Translations under genes and position numbers: made by a program
In this document: positions 59,848 through 64,000 of the stretch, piece after piece
Numbering within the stretch: position 1 is the first letter of the stretch
Layout: each line of letters opens with the position of its first letter
The notes under the pieces: model-generated
Databases searched by the model: none
Told to the model about the DNA's origin: nothing
The model's input: only the letters and a program-made list of their open reading frames with translations
DNA from: ZC4RG35 sp040878345
GTDB taxonomy: Bacteria; Actinomycetota; Acidimicrobiia; Spongiisociales; ZC4RG35
Assembly (NCBI GenBank): GCA_040878345.1
Contig: JBBDML010000018.1
Coordinates: 124,001-188,000 of the forward strand
Direction of reading: 5' to 3'
Length of the DNA stretch: 64,000 nucleotides

Positions 59848-60612
59848 ATGGACTTCGAACAGAGGATTCAGAATGCGGCCGATGAGGTGCGTCAAGTGAC
59901 GAGGGCGGTGCGGCCCCCAGAGCCACGAAAGGGGCCGAGGGTGACACCGGCCGGATGGCTGGCCTTCGCCGTCGCCTTCGGGGCGGTAGTGCTGGCAATC
60001 GGGGTGCTGCCCTCACTCCTGGGATCGGATGACCCCGGGCCGTTGGGGACCAGCGACACCACGAGCCCGATCGTGACTCCGACAACGGTTCAGGAGGTCC
60101 CCTCGACCGTCTCTCCGTTGGAGTGCTCGTCGGCGATGCCGGACGATATGGCCCGGCATCTTGATACCGAAGGCGCGACTCGTCAGGTCGCCGACGTGTG
60201 GCTGGGGATCGTCCAGGCGGCCGAGGTTTGCGACTTCGAGGCGCTCGTCGATCTGGCCGGACCCGATTTCACCACCAACTTCGGCGGCGGCGGCGCCGAG
60301 ATGTTCGAGGAGTGGGAGAACTCCGGCGAGGGCAAGATGGACATCCTCCTCGCCGTGCTGAGCGCCAACTATGCAATCCAGGAGTTCGAGGGTGATGCCG
60401 AGGAGGCTCTCGGGAGCAGTGTCCTCTACGTCTGGCCGGCGGCATTTGCCAGGGACACCTGGGAGGAGATCACGGCCGAGGAGATGGCCGACCTCCTCAC
60501 CATCTACACCCAGGAAGAGCTGGACCAACTCGCCGGGTTTGGCTCCTATGCCGGGTGGCGCACCGGGATCACCCAAGAGGGTGACTGGGTGTTCTTCGTA
60601 GCCGGAGACTGA
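59848..60612 (+). CDS. Single-pass membrane protein, probable sigma-factor partner
   Basis: 254 aa. Cytoplasmic N-terminus of about 35 residues (MDFEQRIQNAADEVRQVTRAVRPPEPRKG), one membrane helix (GWLAFAVAFGAVVLAIGVLPSLLG) and an acidic outer domain with two Cys (LECSSAM, EVCDFEALVDLAG) that resembles a SnoaL-like fold. It has the topology of a membrane anti-sigma factor, but no zinc-binding HxxxCxxC motif in the head. GAGGAG seven bases upstream; follows the sigma gene directly. Confidence 0.65.
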   Translation: MDFEQRIQNAADEVRQVTRAVRPPEPRKGPRVTPAGWLAFAVAFGAVVLAIGVLPSLLGSDDPGPLGTSDTTSPIVTPTTVQEVPSTVSPLECSSAMPDDMARHLDTEGATRQVADVWLGIVQAAEVCDFEALVDLAGPDFTTNFGGGGAEMFEEWENSGEGKMDILLAVLSANYAIQEFEGDAEEALGSSVLYVWPAAFARDTWEEITAEEMADLLTIYTQEELDQLAGFGSYAGWRTGITQEGDWVFFVAGD

Positions 60613-61176
60613 TCAGGCCGGGGCGGGCCTGCGGCGATCGAGCCACACCACTATCGGGAGGGCGAGGGCGGCGCCGGTGGCATTGGCCACCAGGTCGAGG
60701 GCGTTGTTCCCGTAATCGCCGACACTGACGTCGCTCATGCTCGAGCCGATGAACTCGGCGATCTCCACAGCCGCTCCTCCGCCCATCACCACCAGCCAGG
60801 TGAGCAGGAGCAACCCTCCCTGATGGTGCCCGACACCGGCCCAGCGTCGCATCGCCTCCCAGGCGATGATGGTCATCCCGGCCGCGGCGACGGCATGGAA
60901 CAACTTGTCGTACGGGAGCGGTCCGATCACAGCGGCGATGTAGAGCGGTTGGCCATCGACCAGGACGACGCCCCCCAACATGTTCCCCAGCCCAACCAAT
61001 GACACCGCCCACTGGGCCCGCAGCGACCACCGGGCCCAGTAGTGCAAGACTCCGAACAGCATCAGGAGACCCACGTTGATCCCGGTGTAGAGGCTGGTGA
61101 GCGGGCTGCTCAGCACCTGGCCATAGACGAACAAGGCAGCCGTATACCCGACGGTGAAGGCCAGGACTGGTGTCAT
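60613..61176 (-). CDS. YjdF/DUF2238-like membrane protein
   Basis: 187 aa, five or six membrane helices. LPYDKLFHAVAAAGMTIIAWEAM and GGAAVEIAEFIGSSMSDVSVGDYGNNALDLVANATGAALALPIVVWL match the YjdF-type pattern (K..H, E..E, D..D..N). The function is not established. Ends at the sigma-partner gene stop, convergent by one base. Confidence 0.75.
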   Translation of the reverse strand: MTPVLAFTVGYTAALFVYGQVLSSPLTSLYTGINVGLLMLFGVLHYWARWSLRAQWAVSLVGLGNMLGGVVLVDGQPLYIAAVIGPLPYDKLFHAVAAAGMTIIAWEAMRRWAGVGHHQGGLLLLTWLVVMGGGAAVEIAEFIGSSMSDVSVGDYGNNALDLVANATGAALALPIVVWLDRRRPAPA

Positions 61177-61239
61177 CGCCGGTCCAGGATGGCATGTCGA
61201 CCCGGGACGAAGCTGCCAACCAGCACTAGGTTGGTCTGC

Positions 61240-61704
61240 ATGGAAAAGGCCCTCACGCCGGAGGTGGTCGATGAGTCGGCGCCAACGGATGGAGACGACT
61301 CACCCTATGTCAGCGAGCCAACCAAGCTGATCCGGATCGCCACGATGACCCGGGCGATGCTCGAAGAGGCGAGGGCTGCGCCCCTGGACGAAGGTGGGCG
61401 GCTCCGCCTCGCCGAAGTCCATGCCCGATCGGTCGACGAGTTGAAGGAGGTTCTCTCCCCCGAGCTCCAGGACGAGTTCAGCGAGGTGATGATCCCACTC
61501 AACAAGGCCGGCGCCACCGAGTCGGAAGTCCGGGTCGCCCAAGCCCAGCTCATCGGTTGGCTGGAGGGGCTGTTCCATGGGATCCAAGCCTCGCTATGGA
61601 CCCAGCACATGGCTACCCGCTCCCAGTTGGAGGAGATGCAGCGGCGGACCCTGGGCAACCCCGGGCACCAGAACCCCGACGAGTCGTCGGGTCTCTACCT
61701 CTGA
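61240..61704 (+). CDS. bpa: Bacterial proteasome activator Bpa (PafE)
   Basis: 154 aa. Helical bundle EPTKLIRIATMTRAMLEEARAAPLDEGGRLRLAEVHARSVDELKEVLSPELQDEF, ending in GLYL, close to the GQYL tail with which Bpa docks on the 20S proteasome and opens its gate without ATP. The family is confined to actinomycetes. It implies that prcA and prcB are elsewhere in the genome. Preceded by TAGGTT about ten bases upstream of the ATG; no Shine-Dalgarno sequence, so perhaps leaderless. Confidence 0.92.
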   Translation: MEKALTPEVVDESAPTDGDDSPYVSEPTKLIRIATMTRAMLEEARAAPLDEGGRLRLAEVHARSVDELKEVLSPELQDEFSEVMIPLNKAGATESEVRVAQAQLIGWLEGLFHGIQASLWTQHMATRSQLEEMQRRTLGNPGHQNPDESSGLYL

Positions 61705-61710
61705 AGCCTT

Positions 61711-61986
61711 CTAGCTGACCTTGCGCTCGCGCACGGCCCGCTCCCGACGCACCCTTCGTCTCTCCCGCTCGCTGAGCCCTCCCCATATCCCGAACTTCTC
61801 GCCCATCTCGATGGCGTAGTCCAGGCATTGGGACTTGACCTCACAAGCGGCGCAGATCGACTTTGCCTTCCGGGTGGATGCCCCCCTCTCCGGGAAGAAC
61901 AAATCGGCGTCGGCGCCACGACAGTTGGCGTAGTCCTGCCAGGAGAGCTCACCAATGGCTAGGGCTTCGATGAGCTTGCTCTGCAT
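61711..61986 (-). CDS. WhiB-family Fe-S transcription factor
   Basis: 91 aa. Four cluster Cys at 22, 45, 48 and 54 (ANCRG, SICAACEVKSQCLDYAIE), the turn GIWGG (66-70), and a basic DNA-binding tail (SERERRRVRRERAVRERKVS). GAGGAG seven bases before ATG 61986. WhiB-like proteins bind region 4 of the main sigma factor and regulate development, redox stress or drug resistance; the paralogue type cannot be fixed. A 14-bp palindrome lies 18 bases upstream. Confidence 0.96.
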   Translation of the reverse strand: MQSKLIEALAIGELSWQDYANCRGADADLFFPERGASTRKAKSICAACEVKSQCLDYAIEMGEKFGIWGGLSERERRRVRRERAVRERKVS

Positions 61987-62003
61987 CCAGGTCTCCTCAC
62001 AAC

Positions 62004-62017
62004 CGTGTAATTACACG
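62004..62017. promoter_or_regulatory. 14-bp palindrome upstream of whiB
   Basis: CGTGTAATTACACG is perfectly palindromic and AT-rich inside GC-rich DNA. It lies between the divergent whiB and sdhC genes, close to the whiB ribosome site and within the probable promoter, so it may be an operator. Confidence 0.5.
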
Positions 62018-62090
62018 TTTGACATTATGGGGTGAGACACCCACCGTCAAGATGCGTTGCCGGTACGGCGGTGCCAGCAGGGCTCCTGTC

Positions 62091-62096
62091 ATAATG
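62091..62096 (+). promoter_or_regulatory. -10 box (CATAAT) of the sdh operon
   Basis: CATAAT ends eight bases before GTG 62105; a transcript would start at or next to the GTG, so sdhC is probably read from a leaderless mRNA. No convincing -35 box. Confidence 0.4.
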
Positions 62097-62104
62097 GGAG
62101 CCCG

Positions 62105-62836
62105 GTGACCGCCACGATCGAAGAAAAGAAGCGGGCCCCGTTCCTGATCGAGTTCTACCGATCGGCGGTGGGCAAGAAATGGGTGATGGCGCTCACCGGA
62201 ATCGGGATCATCCTCTTCGTGATCGCCCACATGGTGGGCAACTGGAAGATCTTCCTCCCCGATGTCGAAGGTGTCCCTGACATTGACATCTACGCCGACG
62301 CCCTTCGCCATCTCTTCGTGCCCTTCATCCCCGAGCATGTCACCCTGTGGATCCTCCGGACCGGTCTGATGGTGGCCTTCCTACTCCATGTCCATGCCGC
62401 ATATTCGCTGACCCTGATGAATCACCGGGCACGACCCGAGGGCTATCAGGGCCCGCGCCAGTACGTTGCCGCCGGTTATGCCAGCCGGACGATGCGATGG
62501 AGCGGGACGATCTTCGGGTTCTTCCTGCTCTTCCATCTGGCCGACCTGACCTGGGGCGTGCGGCCGGCGGCACCCGGGACATGGGAGCGGGGTGAGGTCT
62601 ACGCCAACTTCGTCGCCACCTTCAGCCGGGCGCCGGTCACTGTCTTCTATGTGATCGCCATGGGCCTGTTGGCGATGCACGTCTATCACGGTGCCTGGTC
62701 GATGTTCCAAAGCCTGGGGATCAACCACCCTCGATTCAACATGGCCCGCCGGCTCCTCGCAGTCGGCCTCGCCGCACTGATCGGGGTGGGAAACGCCATC
62801 ATGCCCCTGGCCGTGTTGTTCGGATGGGTGGGGTGA
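62105..62836 (+). CDS. sdhC: Succinate dehydrogenase cytochrome b subunit (b558 type)
   Basis: 243 aa from GTG 62105. Five membrane helices with haem-ligand His: IGIILFVIAHMVGNWKIFL, LMVAFLLHVHAAYSLTL, GTIFGFFLLFHLADLTWG, IAMGLLAMHVYHGAWSMFQSLGINHP. This is the one-subunit, two-haem anchor of type B succinate:menaquinone reductases. sdhA follows, overlapping by one base (TGATG). Menaquinone use agrees with the men genes at 18-21 kb. Confidence 0.94.
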   Translation: MTATIEEKKRAPFLIEFYRSAVGKKWVMALTGIGIILFVIAHMVGNWKIFLPDVEGVPDIDIYADALRHLFVPFIPEHVTLWILRTGLMVAFLLHVHAAYSLTLMNHRARPEGYQGPRQYVAAGYASRTMRWSGTIFGFFLLFHLADLTWGVRPAAPGTWERGEVYANFVATFSRAPVTVFYVIAMGLLAMHVYHGAWSMFQSLGINHPRFNMARRLLAVGLAALIGVGNAIMPLAVLFGWVG

Positions 62837-64000
62837 TGATCCTCGACGCCAAGGTCCCTAAGGGAGCGATCGCCGACAAGTGGGAGAACCACAAGTTCTC
62901 GAGCCGGCTGGTCAACCCGGCCAACAAACGGAAGCTCAAGATCATCATCGTCGGGACCGGGCTCGCCGGGGCTTCTGCCGCGGCCAGCCTCGGTGAGCTG
63001 GGTTATGACGTCGAGGTGCTCACCTTCCACGACAGCCCCCGTCGCGCCCACTCGATCGCCGCCCAAGGCGGGATCAACGCCGCAAAGAACTACCACAACG
63101 ACGGCGACTCGGTCCACCGGCTGTTCTACGACACGGTCAAAGGCGGTGACTACCGGAGCCGCGAGGCCAACGTCCACCGTCTCGCCGAGGTCTCCCTCAA
63201 CATCATCGACCAGGCGACCGCCCAAGGGGTCCCGTTCGCCAGGGAGTACGGCGGGCTCCTCGACAACCGATCCTTCGGGGGCGCCCAGGTCTCCCGCACC
63301 TTCTACGCCCGAGGCCAGACCGGCCAGCAGCTCCTGCTCGGTGCCTATCAGGCCTTGATGCGTCAGGTGAAGGCGGGAACGGTCAAGCTCCACACCCGGA
63401 TCGAGATGCTCGACGTGGTGATCAAGGAGGGCCGTGCCGTCGGGCTCGTCACTCGTGACCTGGTGAGCGGTGAGATCGCCAATCACTCGGCCCATGCCGT
63501 GGTCCTCGCGACCGGGGGCTATTCCAACGTCTACTTCCTGTCCACCAACGCCATGGCGGCCAACACCTCGGCCATCTGGCGCGCTCACCGCCGGGGCGCG
63601 ACCTTCGCCAACCCCTGTTTCACCCAGATCCATCCGACCTGCATCCCGGCTTCTGACGAATTCCAGTCGAAGCTGACCCTGATGTCGGAGTCACTACGCA
63701 ATGACGGGCGGATCTGGGTGCCGAAGAGCGCCGACGACAACCGGGCGCCTGCCCAGATCCCGGAGGCGGAGCGCGACTACTACCTGGAGCGCCGCTACCC
63801 CGCCTTTGGCAACCTGGTCCCCCGGGATGTCGCCTCGCGGGCGGCTAAGAAGGTGGTCGACGCCGGTCTCGGAGTGGGGCCCCTCAAAAACGGCGTGTAC
63901 CTCGATTTCGTCGGCGCCATCGATCGGCTGGGGCGGGAGACCATTGAGGAGCGATACGAAAACCTATTCGAGATGTACAACAGGATCACCGACGAGGACC
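62836..64000 (+). CDS. sdhA: Succinate dehydrogenase flavoprotein subunit (3' end outside window)
   Basis: First 388 residues from ATG 62836. FAD-binding LKIIIVGTGLAGASAAASLGELG; the covalent flavin His region HSIAAQGGINAAKNYHNDGDS; AREYGGLLDNRSFGGAQVSRTFYARGQTGQQLLLG; GATFANPCFTQIHPTCIPA; and the substrate-site Arg in ASRAAKKVVD. Oxidises succinate to fumarate. The SdhB Fe-S subunit probably follows beyond the window. Confidence 0.96.
   Translation, partial: MILDAKVPKGAIADKWENHKFSSRLVNPANKRKLKIIIVGTGLAGASAAASLGELGYDVEVLTFHDSPRRAHSIAAQGGINAAKNYHNDGDSVHRLFYDTVKGGDYRSREANVHRLAEVSLNIIDQATAQGVPFAREYGGLLDNRSFGGAQVSRTFYARGQTGQQLLLGAYQALMRQVKAGTVKLHTRIEMLDVVIKEGRAVGLVTRDLVSGEIANHSAHAVVLATGGYSNVYFLSTNAMAANTSAIWRAHRRGATFANPCFTQIHPTCIPASDEFQSKLTLMSESLRNDGRIWVPKSADDNRAPAQIPEAERDYYLERRYPAFGNLVPRDVASRAAKKVVDAGLGVGPLKNGVYLDFVGAIDRLGRETIEERYENLFEMYNRITDED

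Overview
The window is a 64 kb piece of GC-rich, densely packed chromosome from an actinomycete. Lineage markers seen together are a WhiB-type Fe-S protein, a Bpa-type proteasome activator, a 13E12/DUF222 HNH protein, inositol-phosphate synthase, the F420-pathway guanylyltransferase, menaquinone genes and a MurA with Asp in place of the catalytic Cys. I infer a poorly characterised Actinomycetota group, possibly Acidimicrobiia. A run of exactly 100 N (9525-9624) shows that this is a scaffolded draft, so distances across it are not real.

Layout. 1-3223 (minus): a carbohydrate ABC importer (lipoprotein binding protein and two permeases), one permease carrying an Ig/SdrD-like extracytoplasmic insert. 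3319-9274: an RnfD/UnbU-like membrane protein, a DUF4032 protein, a two-component system, two small proteins and a VanY-like lipoprotein. 9275-9753: hairpins, a heptanucleotide array and a 73-bp tandem repeat around the gap. 9754-18040: SufB, an M23 peptidase, DUF6941, Ino1, an ArfB-like rescue factor, an AbiEi/DUF559 gene bracketed by repeats, an O-methyltransferase and an MFS exporter. 18014-21033: menE divergent from menB-menA. 21059-29167: DoxX, META lipoprotein, PpdK, a short MeaB, NifU-like, MurA, RpiB and a TlpA/DsbB-like pair.

29186-36970 is an integrated element bounded by a perfect 52-bp direct repeat of the tRNA-Glu(UUC) 3' part. It carries a tyrosine integrase beside attR, a decayed MobF-type relaxase/helicase, a Kelch-like lipoprotein, and a small cassette of visibly different composition: an unknown protein, a membrane-anchored MauD-like thioredoxin, a Tat-exported 12-cysteine protein, a MauE-like membrane protein (frameshifted at a T7 run) and a further membrane protein (in-frame TGA). 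The cassette looks like an oxidative-folding module dedicated to one cysteine-rich exported protein and is the most novel part of the window.

36920-52170 returns to housekeeping and small accessory genes: tRNA-Glu and gltX, FAH-family hydrolase, ilvE, pgpA, a Usp protein, the F420 guanylyltransferase, glycerate 2-kinase, SDR, RNase HI next to a doubled histidine phosphatase, membrane pyrophosphatase, tRNA-Glu(CUC), tRNA-Gln(CUG), a cupin, a 13E12 HNH gene and a hydrolase-adenylyl cyclase fusion. 52208-58451 (minus) is a compact, translationally coupled Tad/Flp pilus locus. 58469-64000 holds a BldC-like regulator, an ECF sigma factor with a membrane partner, Bpa, WhiB and the start of the succinate dehydrogenase operon.

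A recurring 48-49 bp palindromic repeat (cores AACCCAGGGTT and CGCTGAGCG) occurs at four intergenic loci. It flanks one gene on both sides and supplies that gene's stop codon.
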